Assembly (NCBI RefSeq): GCF_028993555.1
Contig: NZ_CP118611.1
Location: 1,420,001-1,484,000 of the forward strand
Reading direction: 5' to 3'
DNA from: Ensifer adhaerens
Lineage (GTDB): Bacteria; Pseudomonadota; Alphaproteobacteria; Rhizobiales; Rhizobiaceae
DNA length: 64,000 nucleotides
How positions within the stretch are numbered: position 1 is the first letter of the stretch; every line of letters begins with the position of its first letter. This document shows, in pieces, positions 17,341 to 26,215 of this stretch. The notes below the pieces were generated by a model, which saw only the letters and a program-made list of their open reading frames with translations, did not search any database and was not told the origin of the DNA. The position numbers and the translations under genes were made by a program.

Positions 17341-18765
17341 TCAGTTCCACTTCGACGGCAGGCGATCGTAGTAGCTCAGGTCGCGCCAAAGCTGTTTGGG
17401 CAGATCGTTGCGGCCTGGAATGTAATAGCCGCCCTTGCGCATCGCATCGGTCATGCGCTTTTCCATGTTGGCGGCGGCCGTCTTGCTATCGATCTCGCCG
17501 ATCCAGACCCGGTTGCCCTCCTCACCCATGATGTCGGAGATTTCCGCCCATTCCGGCACCCGGATACGCTCGTCCGGATTGGTTTCCTTCAGCATGAAGT
17601 CATAGACCACCGGCCACCAGGGTTGATACTTGGCGAGCGTCTCGCTCTTGTAGGTGGAGTGCCGCGAAGGACCCGCGCCATACTGGGTGGCTCGCGTCTG
17701 GATGTCCTTCGACGTCAGCCATTGAATAAAGGTCCAGGTGGCTTCCTTATTTTTGGAATCCTTGGAAAGGCCGAGCGACCAGGCACCGAACCAGGGGTCG
17801 ATCACGCCGTTCGGGCCGACTGGCGTGTGAAGATGGACGTTCTTGCCGGCGACCTTCGCCTGGCTATCGGGGTCTTCGAAGAACCCCTTGACGAAGTCCT
17901 GGTAGTTCCAGGTCCCGAAAGCGTTGCCGGTCTGATAGACTGCGGTTGCTTCGCCGATGCCCCAATTGGCGCTATCGGCCGGCATGAACTGCTTGAAGCC
18001 CGTGAAGTAGTCGATTGATGCGATCGTACGCTCGTTGTTGATCGAAATCTTCCAGTCCTTGTCGACGTATTCATCACCCTTGGTCTCGGGCGTCTGGAAG
18101 GCATAGAGATAGGGCAGATAAGTGACGCCCCAGAACCAGCGGCCCGGGATGTTCGCGAAGCCGATCATGTTGCTTTCGGGGTTGTTCACTTTCTTGGCAG
18201 CGTCGAACATGTACTGCGTGGTGAACTCCGGCGAGAAGCGTTCGGGCAGCTTGAAGCCGGCCTTTTCCGCAATGTCCGTGCGGAAGGTGGTGCCTACAGG
18301 ACCCGCCCCGATCGGCATAGTAAAGAGCGTATCGTTGAAGACGCCCGTGCCGCTGATGACCCGCGGCAGGAAATCGTCGATGTCGTAGTCGGCGTCGGTC
18401 AGGTCCGCATTCTTGACGTAGGGCATCAGCGGTTCGAGGAAACCTGCGGCCGCATATTCGGCGAGCCACATCACGTCCACGGCGAAGAAATCATACGTGC
18501 CGGTGCCCTGCTGCATCTCGACCAGTGACTTCTGCCGGTAGTTTTCGAACGGCACCTCGTCGACGACGATCTTGATACCGTATTTCTTCTCAAATTCGGG
18601 AAAGAACTTCGAGAGCGCGGCGAACTGCGGCATGGATGGCGCAAGGAAATGGATGGTGGTGCCGGCCAGCGATTTTTGCGCCTCGGTCTGAGCGTGCACG
18701 GGCAACGCCAGCGTCCAAAGCGAAAGACCGGCCGCGAGAGCGCCCGTAGTTTTCATGATGTTCAT
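17341..18765 (-). CDS. Carbohydrate ABC importer substrate-binding protein
   Basis: This is a 474-residue periplasmic solute-binding protein of the SBP_bac_1 (CUT1) type. The signal peptide is KTTGALAAGLSLWTLALPVHA, cut before QTEAQ. The mature part starts with TTIHFLAPSMPQFAALSKFF and has EKKYGIKIVVDEVPFENYRQ and the YDFFAVDVMWLAEYAAAG block where ligand contacts usually sit. Many Trp and Tyr residues suit sugar or polyol stacking. The ligand is not predictable from sequence. The start could be the first or the fourth codon, since both are Met. It is the second gene of the importer operon. Confidence 0.92.
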   Translation of the reverse strand: MNIMKTTGALAAGLSLWTLALPVHAQTEAQKSLAGTTIHFLAPSMPQFAALSKFFPEFEKKYGIKIVVDEVPFENYRQKSLVEMQQGTGTYDFFAVDVMWLAEYAAAGFLEPLMPYVKNADLTDADYDIDDFLPRVISGTGVFNDTLFTMPIGAGPVGTTFRTDIAEKAGFKLPERFSPEFTTQYMFDAAKKVNNPESNMIGFANIPGRWFWGVTYLPYLYAFQTPETKGDEYVDKDWKISINNERTIASIDYFTGFKQFMPADSANWGIGEATAVYQTGNAFGTWNYQDFVKGFFEDPDSQAKVAGKNVHLHTPVGPNGVIDPWFGAWSLGLSKDSKNKEATWTFIQWLTSKDIQTRATQYGAGPSRHSTYKSETLAKYQPWWPVVYDFMLKETNPDERIRVPEWAEISDIMGEEGNRVWIGEIDSKTAAANMEKRMTDAMRKGGYYIPGRNDLPKQLWRDLSYYDRLPSKWN

Positions 18766-18815
18766 TTTCTCCTCCTCAGGTTTGTCAGTGCATGCGTACC
18801 CACCACCAAGCCCAG

Positions 18816-19970
18816 TCAGGCGTGGATTCTTGTTTTCCCCTTTGTCGTGAAGCGCGCCTGGCGCACGGTGCGGCCGGCGCCCGCATCAAACAGATACGCA
18901 AAGTCCGGATCGATACGGAACGAGATCGGCGCGCCTATGGTCCGGGGATACTTGAGCGCGGCGTCGATCGAAGACATCGCGCGGATCACCGTGCCATTGA
19001 CCTCGATATCGAAGACAACACGCGAGCCTAGCGTTTCAACAGCAAACACCGTGCCGTTGACCCGGCAGGCATGCACGCTATCGATCGGGCACAGGGAAAT
19101 GTGCTGCGGACGGAGGCCCAGGAGATACTTCTCCCCGGTCTTCAGCGGCTCCCCCTCCTGCATCCAATCCGGATCCACCTCGATATCGGACGTGCCGATA
19201 CGCAGGAAGTGGCGCCCGTTCGATTGCGAAATAGCCGCCTGCATAACGTTCATCGGCGGCTCGCCGATAAAGGTCGCTGCGAAAAGTGTTGCCGGCCGGT
19301 CGAAGAGTTCCTGCGGCGCGGCGATCTGCTCGATCCGCCCCTTGTTGATCAACACGATCCGGTCCGCCATGGTCATGGCTTCCAGCTGATCGTGGGAGAC
19401 ATAGAGCATTGTCGCTCGGAAATCGCGCTGCAAACGTTTGAATTCGACGCGCATGCGCGCCCGTAGCTGAGCGTCGAGATGAGAAATCGGCTCATCCAGC
19501 AGGAAGACGTCGGCGTCGCGCACCAGCGCCCGACCGATCGCCACACGCTGCTGCTGGCCGCCAGAGAGTTGGCTTGGGCGACGCTCCAGCAGCTTTTCGA
19601 TCTGCAGGGTCTCGGCCACTCCGGCAATGTGACGACGGATATCGGCGTCCGGCATTTTCCGGATGCGCAGCGGGTACGCGAGATTCTCAAAGACCGTTAG
19701 GTGCGGAAACAGCGAGTGTTTGTCATAGACCATCGCGAGGTTACGCTCGCGCGGAGTCCAGCGGGTCACGTCGCGGCCGCCGATCATTATGCGACCCGAA
19801 CTCGCCTCTTCCAAGCCTGCGACGAGACGCAATGTCGTGGTCTTACCTGCGCCTGACGGACCAAGCAGAAAAACCGCCTCACGGTCGGCCACGTCGAGCG
19901 AAACGCCATTCAGCGCTGAAAAGCCACCCTTGAAGGCCTTTGCAAGATTTTCGATCTGAAGATCAGCCAT
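18816..19970 (-). CDS. Carbohydrate ABC importer ATPase 1 (MalK/UgpC type)
   Basis: This 384-residue ATPase has Walker A LGPSGAGKTTTLRLV, signature LSGGQQQRVAIGRAL, Walker B DVFLLDEPISHLDAQL and a C-terminal TOBE region. It is the first gene of the importer operon, with a 461-base leader upstream that carries an AT-rich inverted repeat. With the ATPase at 14215-15360 it gives a two-ATPase importer like the rhizobial glycerol system, whose gene order differs. Confidence 0.93.
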   Translation of the reverse strand: MADLQIENLAKAFKGGFSALNGVSLDVADREAVFLLGPSGAGKTTTLRLVAGLEEASSGRIMIGGRDVTRWTPRERNLAMVYDKHSLFPHLTVFENLAYPLRIRKMPDADIRRHIAGVAETLQIEKLLERRPSQLSGGQQQRVAIGRALVRDADVFLLDEPISHLDAQLRARMRVEFKRLQRDFRATMLYVSHDQLEAMTMADRIVLINKGRIEQIAAPQELFDRPATLFAATFIGEPPMNVMQAAISQSNGRHFLRIGTSDIEVDPDWMQEGEPLKTGEKYLLGLRPQHISLCPIDSVHACRVNGTVFAVETLGSRVVFDIEVNGTVIRAMSSIDAALKYPRTIGAPISFRIDPDFAYLFDAGAGRTVRQARFTTKGKTRIHA

Positions 19971-20431
19971 TTTCTTCTCGCCTCGAAGTCAGAGAAAGGC
20001 ACAGACTGCGTGGCGCGGGCGGCCCGCACCAAGACAACCGAAAACCTGCGCGTACGCGCTCCATAGAACCTTAGGCACTGTTCGATCCTCCCTTTCCTGC
20101 ACTCCACTGCAGGCGCAGCCTTCCAGCAGATGATCGCGCCATTCCCCTTGGCCTCGTGCGATACCCGTCATCTGCGGTATGTAGAATTAAATTTTTTCGA
20201 TAACATTTGCAAGAAAAAAAATTTGATGCGATCGAAAATCTGCGACATTCGCTTTCATCGCTACGGTTAAAAACACCGGTCCCGGCGTGATCCAGCGACT
20301 GGCGGACTATTCAGCCCTACGGCGTCGCCCACCCTGGAGAGCAAACGGCAATTGTTCGCCGAACGCGAAGACCGCATTCGTCGCACTAGTCAAAGAATGG
20401 TTAGGCAAGAGGCCCCGAGTGGCCGTCGCGG
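19971..20431. other. Long leader between phosphatase gene and importer operon
   Basis: This 461-base interval has no gene that I can support. It contains an AT-rich patch with an inverted repeat at about 20183-20224, some 210 bases before the importer start. The rest is GC-rich, without clear hairpins or coding signs. The long distance between patch and start suggests a sizeable 5' untranslated leader. Confidence 0.6.
20183..20224 (-). promoter_or_regulatory. Candidate RpiR operator upstream of importer operon
   Basis: AGAATTAAATTT (20183-20194) matches the motif AGAATKAAATTT also found before the rpiR gene and before the KDPG aldolase gene. The site is extended by an inverted repeat: AAATTTTTTC (20189-20198) against GAAAAAAAATTT (20213-20224). 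All three copies have the same orientation relative to the gene behind. Assignment to the RpiR protein encoded nearby is inference. Confidence 0.45.
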
Positions 20432-21247
20432 TCACGGCACCTGAAAGAGGTCCGTCAGGCCGCAATAGAGCCCCGAACCACTAGCCAGAACTAGTCCGCC
20501 GTTTCCCAGTGATCCAGGCGCCTGCGGATAGGTCGAGAAACGACCGCCGGCCGCTTTGATGAGCGCGAGCCCTGCCACGGCATCCCAGGGCCACATATGG
20601 CGCTCGAAATAGCCGTCCACTCGGCCCGCCGCCACATAGGCCAACATCAGGGCACCAGCGCCTACCTGACGAAAACTGCCTCCGGCGGAGAACAGACGTT
20701 CCGCGTCGGCTGCAAATGCCGCCGGCGGGATGCGATGATTGTGCCCCAGGCCAAGGGCTGTACGATCGATGCTGGCGGTAGCGCTCGTCGAAATCGGCAT
20801 TCCATTGAGAACTGGGGTGATTTCATCAGCGCCGGCGAAAAGCTCGTCGCGTATGGGATCGTAAACCACGCCGAGTACAGGCTCGCCCTTCGACCAGAGG
20901 CCGATCGAAACGCACCAGTTGGGCGCGCCCTTTAGATAATTCGTTGTGCCGTCGAGTGGATCGACGCACCAGGTGCATTCCGCCGCTTCCGCCCCGGAGA
21001 TGCCGGTTTCCTCGCCGAGAAAACCATCTTCAGGAAAGGCCGGCCGGAGAATGGATGCGATCGCCTCCTCCGCCTCACGATCGGCGATGGATACGAAGTC
21101 GTTCAGACCCTTCTGTTCGATGACGAGTCCGGCGCGGCGACCATAGTGGTCGAGCAGCAAGCGCCCGGCCTTGCGGGCGGCCTGCTCGGCCATTGCCAAT
21201 CGGGATTCCAGCCGTTGGGAGGAGGCGAATTTATGGGCCAACCTCAA
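20432..21247 (-). CDS. Inositol-monophosphatase-family phosphatase
   Basis: This is a Mg-dependent sugar phosphatase of the IMPase/FBPase/HisN fold, about 270 residues. The metal-binding motifs are visible: GEETG (78-82), VDPLDGTTNY (95-104) and WPWDAVAGLALIKAAGG near residue 216. The frame begins with TTG at 21247; a nearby second TTG has GAGG seven bases before it, and an ATG at 21193 (MAEQAARKAG) is another choice, so the start is uncertain. It lies three bases behind the RpiR gene and must be co-transcribed with it. It might dephosphorylate a sugar or polyol phosphate of the pathway, perhaps the regulator's ligand (inference). Confidence 0.85.
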   Translation of the reverse strand: MRLAHKFASSQRLESRLAMAEQAARKAGRLLLDHYGRRAGLVIEQKGLNDFVSIADREAEEAIASILRPAFPEDGFLGEETGISGAEAAECTWCVDPLDGTTNYLKGAPNWCVSIGLWSKGEPVLGVVYDPIRDELFAGADEITPVLNGMPISTSATASIDRTALGLGHNHRIPPAAFAADAERLFSAGGSFRQVGAGALMLAYVAAGRVDGYFERHMWPWDAVAGLALIKAAGGRFSTYPQAPGSLGNGGLVLASGSGLYCGLTDLFQVP

Positions 21248-21250
21248 TCC

Positions 21251-22150
21251 TCAGTAGCGTGTCAACGCAGTCACATCAGACGTGCGCTCGAGCCCTTCGA
21301 TTGCCCGCCCGAAGTTGCGAACTGCGTACAGCGAATAGAGCACGTCGATGACCTGCAGCTGCGCGATCTTCGAAACCATGGATTCGTGGTATTCGCCTGG
21401 CCCGACAACACCGGTAATGGTGGGCGTAAAAAGGCAGATATCCGCGTGCCGCACGATCGGTGAATCCGGGAAGGAAGTGATCGCCAATGTCGTCGCGCCT
21501 TGGAGTTTCGCTTGTTGCAGGCTGTCGACGGTCGAAATCGTGCGGCCGGAATTCGAGACGCCGATCGCCAGCGATTTCGGCCCAAGCGTCGAGGTCGAGA
21601 TCTGCCGGATACCAAGGTCACGGAAAAACAGGCAGCGTTTGCCGACCCGCATGAAACGCAGCAGCGCATTTTCCACACATATCAGCGAGGCTCCCATGGC
21701 GAAGAAACCGAGCACGTCAGCCTCTTCGATCGCCCCCACGGCGCGCTCCAATTCCTTTTCCGCAAGCCCGGCCCGCGTATCGGAGACGGTCATCGCATAC
21801 CGGGCGGCCACCTTCGAGAGCACCGATGACGTATTGTCCTGATCGGTGATGTCTTCATAGACGTGGCGGTCGGACAGCGTTTCGGCGGTCGACGCACCTT
21901 GGGACAGTTCCTCCGCGATAAGGATCTTAAACTGCTGGAAACTCTGGACATCGATCTCGCGAACGAAGCGTGTCACCGTGGATTCCGATACCTCGCACTG
22001 GACAGCGAGATCCTTAATCGAGATAGACTTGATTTCCTCCGGCGCCTTGAGGACCCGGTCGGCGATACGCCGCAAGGCTGGATTCATGTACCCGGCCTTC
22101 CAGCGTATCCGCATCAAAATGGATTGCCTGTTGTCCGCTGCATTGTCCAT
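21251..22150 (-). CDS. RpiR-family transcriptional regulator with SIS domain
   Basis: This is a 299-residue regulator. The N-terminal HTH_6 domain (about 1-80) shows LADRVLKAPEEIKSISIKDL-like helices and VSESTVTRFVREIDVQSFQQ (recognition helix region). The C-terminal SIS domain (about 125-260) holds LAIGVSNSGRTISTVDSLQQ, the phosphosugar-binding Ser loop. SIS regulators sense phosphosugars. It sits between the catabolic block and the importer block and is co-transcribed with the IMPase-like gene, so it is the natural regulator of both. A copy of AGAATGAAATTT lies 52 bases before its start, which fits autoregulation. Confidence 0.93.
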   Translation of the reverse strand: MDNAADNRQSILMRIRWKAGYMNPALRRIADRVLKAPEEIKSISIKDLAVQCEVSESTVTRFVREIDVQSFQQFKILIAEELSQGASTAETLSDRHVYEDITDQDNTSSVLSKVAARYAMTVSDTRAGLAEKELERAVGAIEEADVLGFFAMGASLICVENALLRFMRVGKRCLFFRDLGIRQISTSTLGPKSLAIGVSNSGRTISTVDSLQQAKLQGATTLAITSFPDSPIVRHADICLFTPTITGVVGPGEYHESMVSKIAQLQVIDVLYSLYAVRNFGRAIEGLERTSDVTALTRY

Positions 22151-22201
22151 CGATCACGACTCCGACTGTTGCCTCGCAATTCTATAACCGTCAAACTCAC
22201 A

Positions 22202-22219
22202 AGAATGAAATTTCTTTTT
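22202..22219 (-). promoter_or_regulatory. Candidate RpiR operator upstream of rpiR gene
   Basis: AGAATGAAATTT (22202-22213) is followed by CTTTTTC, giving the near-palindrome TGAAATTTCTTTTTCA (22206-22221). It lies between the epimerase stop and the rpiR start, 52 bases from the latter. It matches the motifs at 20183 and 33901. Confidence 0.45.
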
Positions 22220-23097
22220 CACCAGACCTTGCATCCGGCTTTGGCATTTTTCCGCATCACGCAGAGAACGTCGTATGCCGAACGCGCAGCCACCAGCGAA
22301 TCTTCCCAAGCCTCGCGCCATAGACGCACGCCACCGACGAGCGCATCGCTCAGCACGCGGGAGGAAAAGGCCTCGACCGTGAAGTCCCCTGTGTAGCCAG
22401 CGCTTTCCAACGTCCTAAAGTAGGCCGAGAGGTCGAAATGACCACCACCCAGCACTCCGCGATTGCTGTCAGCGACATGGGCGTATCCGAGCAGGGACGC
22501 GTTGCGGTGGATGGCTGCGGCGATGTCCCCCTCTTCGATGTTCATGTGGAATGTGTCCATGTGGATGAAGAGGTTGGACCCGCCCGAAGCACGGATGAGG
22601 GAAGCCGCCTCGTCGAGCGTGTTCGCAAGATAGCTTTCATAGCGATTGACCGGCTCCAGCCCCAGGCGGACGCCCAGTTCGCCCGCGCGGCGGTCGAGTC
22701 GGGATAGGCTTTCGGCGACTCGCGCCCGCGCATCCTTGGTCGCCGGCGCGCCATAGTTGGAAAAGGCGGCATAGGTAATGCCTGACACCGCGGGTGCCTC
22801 GAGTTCCGAGGCGATTTCCAGAGCGCGGGCGACCGTCTCTTCGCCACGCCGGGCGAGCATCCCGTCTGCCGAAGAAATGTCCGCGTCGGGCCCGAGCGCC
22901 ATACCGAGGCGAAGCCCCAGGCCGGTCTCGCGCGTCACCCGCCGGGTAAGTGGGATATCGAGCGCCGAGGGATCGAACATCAGCACCTCTATCAGGTCGT
23001 AACCGATTTCGGATGCCGCGCGACATGCCGCGCTCGCGTTGGACGCGTCCCATTGGTCCGAAAATACGAGGGAGTGGACGCCGATCTTGCCTGACAT
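22219..23097 (-). CDS. Sugar isomerase/epimerase, tagatose-3-epimerase-like (copy 2)
   Basis: This is a 292-residue TIM-barrel enzyme of the xylose-isomerase-like/AP-endonuclease-2 fold. The metal and catalytic residues of D-tagatose/D-psicose 3-epimerases are all present: Glu148 (GLEPVNRYE), Asp181 (HMDTFHMNIEE), His207 (AHVADSNRG) and Glu242 (FTVEAFS). The NRYE and FHMNIEE blocks are typical of ketose 3-epimerases. It would interconvert ketoses or 2-keto sugars epimeric at C3. It is the last gene of the catabolic block, 91 bases behind its paralogue. GGAGGAG lies before the ATG. Confidence 0.88.
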   Translation of the reverse strand: MSGKIGVHSLVFSDQWDASNASAACRAASEIGYDLIEVLMFDPSALDIPLTRRVTRETGLGLRLGMALGPDADISSADGMLARRGEETVARALEIASELEAPAVSGITYAAFSNYGAPATKDARARVAESLSRLDRRAGELGVRLGLEPVNRYESYLANTLDEAASLIRASGGSNLFIHMDTFHMNIEEGDIAAAIHRNASLLGYAHVADSNRGVLGGGHFDLSAYFRTLESAGYTGDFTVEAFSSRVLSDALVGGVRLWREAWEDSLVAARSAYDVLCVMRKNAKAGCKVW

Positions 23098-23188
23098 GAA
23101 TTGTACTCCTCCATTTCCATCCGGGCCGGGACTTGCCGCGCCAGGCCGGATTTTCTTCTAACGACGGGGTCAGTAGCCCGGATGCCTT

Positions 23189-24088
23189 TCAAGCGACTTC
23201 CCGGCGGGGCAAGGGCTGCCGCGCGTTCATGCTCGCGACCGCAGCATCGATGTGACCACGCATGAAGCGCAGCCCCTTGGTCGCAAGATCCAAGCTATCG
23301 GTCCAATGAGTGGTCCACGCAGCCAGGACATCGGCCACGCCTCCCTTGAGGACGGCCGGCGAGAACGCCTCGAACACCACTGGCCCATCATAGGAGGTGC
23401 GGACCAAAGCCCGGAAATACTCGTGGAAGTCAACCGATCCAGAGCCGAGATAGCCGCGATTGCTCTCGCCGACGTGGACATGGCCGATGGCATCGACGTT
23501 GCGCGCGATGGTGTCGGCGAAGTCGTGCTCCTCGATGTTCATGTGGTAGCTGTCGATATGGGCGAATAGTGCCGGCGACCCCACCGTCCGAACGATCCGC
23601 GCGGCGTCATCCACCGTGTTGACCACGTTGCTCTCATAGCGGTTGACCGCCTCGATACCGAGCCGGACGCCGGCGGCGTTGGCCCGCGCAGCGAGACGAG
23701 CATAAGTTTCGGTGACGCGGTCGATCGTACCAGCCGCCGCCGCTTGCCCGTAGCGGTGCATCGCCGAGTGTGTGACGCCGCCGAGAAGCGTCGAGCCCAT
23801 GTCTCGCGTCGCCAGGATCGCGTCCGAGATGAACTGCTCGCCGGCCCTTGCCACTGCCGGATCTGCGCTGGAGATATCGGCGGCTGGGTTGAGCGCCATG
23901 CCGGTGACGGCGCCGATGCCAGCCGCGGCAAGCGCCTTTGCTGTGACGTCAGGACGTGCATCTTTGGGCTCGAAGATCACCGCCTCTATCAGGTCGTATC
24001 CAGTCTCTGCCGTATTACCGACGGCATAACGTATTGACTCCTCGGTCCAGTCGGTGACCCAGACGAGTGCGTGAACACCAAGCTGCAT
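23189..24088 (-). CDS. Sugar isomerase/epimerase, tagatose-3-epimerase-like (copy 1)
   Basis: This 299-residue TIM-barrel protein is paralogous to the next gene, with the same catalytic set: Glu146 (IEAVNRYES), Asp179 (HIDSYHMNIEE), His205 (HVHVGESNRG) and Glu240 (VVFEAFSP). Two tandem, diverged copies suggest two different epimerisations or a hetero-oligomer. A long C-terminal helix ends in a basic tail (RQPLPRREVA). It starts 14 bases after the SDR... in transcription it follows the SDR gene directly. Confidence 0.88.
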   Translation of the reverse strand: MQLGVHALVWVTDWTEESIRYAVGNTAETGYDLIEAVIFEPKDARPDVTAKALAAAGIGAVTGMALNPAADISSADPAVARAGEQFISDAILATRDMGSTLLGGVTHSAMHRYGQAAAAGTIDRVTETYARLAARANAAGVRLGIEAVNRYESNVVNTVDDAARIVRTVGSPALFAHIDSYHMNIEEHDFADTIARNVDAIGHVHVGESNRGYLGSGSVDFHEYFRALVRTSYDGPVVFEAFSPAVLKGGVADVLAAWTTHWTDSLDLATKGLRFMRGHIDAAVASMNARQPLPRREVA

Positions 24089-24102
24089 CCGCCGATCCCT
24101 CC

Positions 24103-24888
24103 TCAGCCGAAGATGGAGCGGATTGTGCCGCCATCGGCGCGATGGCAGACGCCGTTCATGGCCGCGTTTGTCATCAGCTGAACGACGCCACGCCCGTGCA
24201 GTGCTGGATCGATCAGCTTCTGCGTAAGGTTGGAGGGCTGGACGTCACGGTAGAAGTCCGCCAGCGTCTGCTCGACGGTCTTGCCCTGCTGCGCGGCGAG
24301 GTCGGCGAAGTAGGTTTCCACCGATTCGGTGGCAGTCGAGCCCGGCATGTAGCTGTTTACGCGCACATTCGTGCCGCGCGTCAGTTCCGCCAGCGAGCGA
24401 CTGAGGCCAAGCATCGCGGTCTTGGTGGTGGAGTACGGCGTCATGTTGCCAATGGAGCGGATCGCGGCTTCCGAGGAGATAAAGACGATGCTGCCATCGT
24501 TCCGCGCCAGCATGTCCTTCATCACCAAGCGGGTAATGCGGATCGCCGTCATGAGATTGTGCTGGAAGTACTCCATCCAGCGCTCATCGCTGACTTCGAA
24601 GAAGTCATTGACGTCAAATACTCCGATATTGTTGACGAGGAACGATACGGGACCGAGACGGGCGGCATAGTCTGCCAAAGTCTGAGCTCCCTCCTTTGTC
24701 AGAAGATCGGCGACCACGCCGTGGGCCTGCGGGCCGATCGACGCTGCAGCCTTGTCGAGTTTGGCCTGGTCGCGGCCGTTGATGATGACGACCGCGCCCT
24801 CTTCATGGAAGGTACGCGCAATCGCGTGGCCGATGCCCGTCGCGCCGCCAGTCACGACGACGATCTTGTCCTTGAGTCCGAAATCCAT
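24103..24888 (-). CDS. Short-chain dehydrogenase/reductase
   Basis: This is a 261-residue SDR with cofactor loop VVTGGATGIGHAIA, structural NNIGV (usual NNAG), catalytic Ser in FISSEAA and YSTTK. The C-terminal lid is long (TYFADLAAQQGKTVEQTLAD). It is paralogous to the SDR at 12174-12962. The ATG at 24888 is preceded by GAGTGAGGACC; an upstream extension of the frame has no similarity to SDRs. It is part of the catabolic block, 28 bases behind the MBL-phosphatase fusion gene. Confidence 0.9.
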   Translation of the reverse strand: MDFGLKDKIVVVTGGATGIGHAIARTFHEEGAVVIINGRDQAKLDKAAASIGPQAHGVVADLLTKEGAQTLADYAARLGPVSFLVNNIGVFDVNDFFEVSDERWMEYFQHNLMTAIRITRLVMKDMLARNDGSIVFISSEAAIRSIGNMTPYSTTKTAMLGLSRSLAELTRGTNVRVNSYMPGSTATESVETYFADLAAQQGKTVEQTLADFYRDVQPSNLTQKLIDPALHGRGVVQLMTNAAMNGVCHRADGGTIRSIFG

Positions 24889-24916
24889 GGTCCTCACTCC
24901 CTTGTCTTTTGTTCGG

Positions 24917-26215
24917 TTAAGCGGTCCGCGCGAATTGCGACAGCCGCTCGCAGGCCGCGTTGATCTGGTCGAAGACGGCCTCGAAGGCTGCCCGCGATTG
25001 TCCCCACGGGTCGATGATTGTGGATTCCTCGCCTGGAACCCCATACGCGCCGAGGCGACCGATGCGCGCGTGAGAGCCCTCCGGACGGAGCGTCCGGATG
25101 GCCTCCATGTTTTCGTCGTCCATGCCAAGGATCAAGTCGAACTCCTCGAAATCGGTCTTCCGGATCTGCCGTGCAACCAGTCTGTCCAGCGCGACGCCTC
25201 GGGCCGCTGCCACGGCTGTTGTTTCGGCGTGCGGCGGCTTGCCGACGTTCCAGTCCATGATCGCGGCGCTGTCGATCCGATGATGCGGCAGAGCGGCGCG
25301 CAGAATGCCGTCGGCAGTCGGTGAGCGGCAGATGTTCCCGCGGCAGACGATGAGGATTGAAAGCGCAGACTGTTCGACAGGGCGGATTTGATAGGCGGTA
25401 GATATCTCCGCCAGCCGCACTTCGGCCCGAGGTGTCAGAGCGGCTAACCGCCGCGCGCCGTCCTCGGGATCAAGCGTGTTGAAGTCGAAAAGTCCGAAGT
25501 GATGACCGATCATGGCCCGTGCGCCGATCTCATCGACGAGCGCGACAGCCTCTTCGAGCGTCAGGTTGCCAGGCACGCCGTTGGCGGCGCGCAGTGCGTC
25601 CCGGCCGTTCACCGGCAGAAGTGCCAAGTCGACCCGGAATGGCATAAGCCATTCCGCAAGACCGGGGAAAGGAATGGTGTCGCCGGAATGCCAGAGCGTT
25701 ACGCCGCCGCCGGAAAGGACATAACCGAGGAAGAGATAACCGTCCGCTGTGCGCTTCAGATCCTCGTGCGCCGCGGCCGTCGCGGTGACGATGACGCCGC
25801 CGAGGTCCACGCTTTCCCCGGCGTCGATCAGCACCAGGCGCTCTTCCGGCGCGCCCCGTTCGATCACCCGCGCCTTTTCGGCGCGGGGCGCGAGCACCTT
25901 CGCCTGCGGATTGGCTGCGAGAAGCGCGGGGATCGTGCCCGGATCCATGTGATCGGTATGCCCATGGGTACAGAGCAGCCAGTCGACGCCGCGCAGGCCT
26001 CCCGGCTCGACTGGTGTTGGCGTCATCCGCTGATGCGGAAACCGGGTTCCCAGGTACTTTTCCGCAAGAGAATCGGAGAGGTAGGCATCGATGACGATGG
26101 TGAGCCCCGCCTGTCGGATTAGGAAACCCGCCTGGCCGAGCCAGGCCAGGCTGGCGCCCACCACCGCATCAAGCGCGTCCACCGTAGCAAGAGGATAAGC
26201 CTCTATGACACTCAT
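24917..26215 (-). CDS. Fusion: metallo-beta-lactamase-fold hydrolase + low-Mr tyrosine phosphatase
   Basis: This is one 432-residue chain with two enzyme domains. Residues about 15-275 are a metallo-beta-lactamase-fold hydrolase of the UlaG/L-ascorbate-6-phosphate lactonase-like type: WLGQAGFLI, the metal motif HGHTDH (84-89), HSGDT (175-179) and IGHHFG (235-240). Residues about 285-432 are a low-molecular-weight protein tyrosine phosphatase: VCRGNICRSPTA with Cys290 and Arg296 (CX5R), and the acid Asp401 in IDPWGQ. Both active sites look intact. The frame is continuous, with a short linker (YQIRPVEQSA). It overlaps the upstream dehydrogenase gene by four bases. I know each family, but not this fusion. 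It may open a sugar-phosphate lactone and remove phosphate, or couple metabolism to phosphotyrosine control (both inference). Confidence 0.88.
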   Translation of the reverse strand: MSVIEAYPLATVDALDAVVGASLAWLGQAGFLIRQAGLTIVIDAYLSDSLAEKYLGTRFPHQRMTPTPVEPGGLRGVDWLLCTHGHTDHMDPGTIPALLAANPQAKVLAPRAEKARVIERGAPEERLVLIDAGESVDLGGVIVTATAAAHEDLKRTADGYLFLGYVLSGGGVTLWHSGDTIPFPGLAEWLMPFRVDLALLPVNGRDALRAANGVPGNLTLEEAVALVDEIGARAMIGHHFGLFDFNTLDPEDGARRLAALTPRAEVRLAEISTAYQIRPVEQSALSILIVCRGNICRSPTADGILRAALPHHRIDSAAIMDWNVGKPPHAETTAVAAARGVALDRLVARQIRKTDFEEFDLILGMDDENMEAIRTLRPEGSHARIGRLGAYGVPGEESTIIDPWGQSRAAFEAVFDQINAACERLSQFARTA

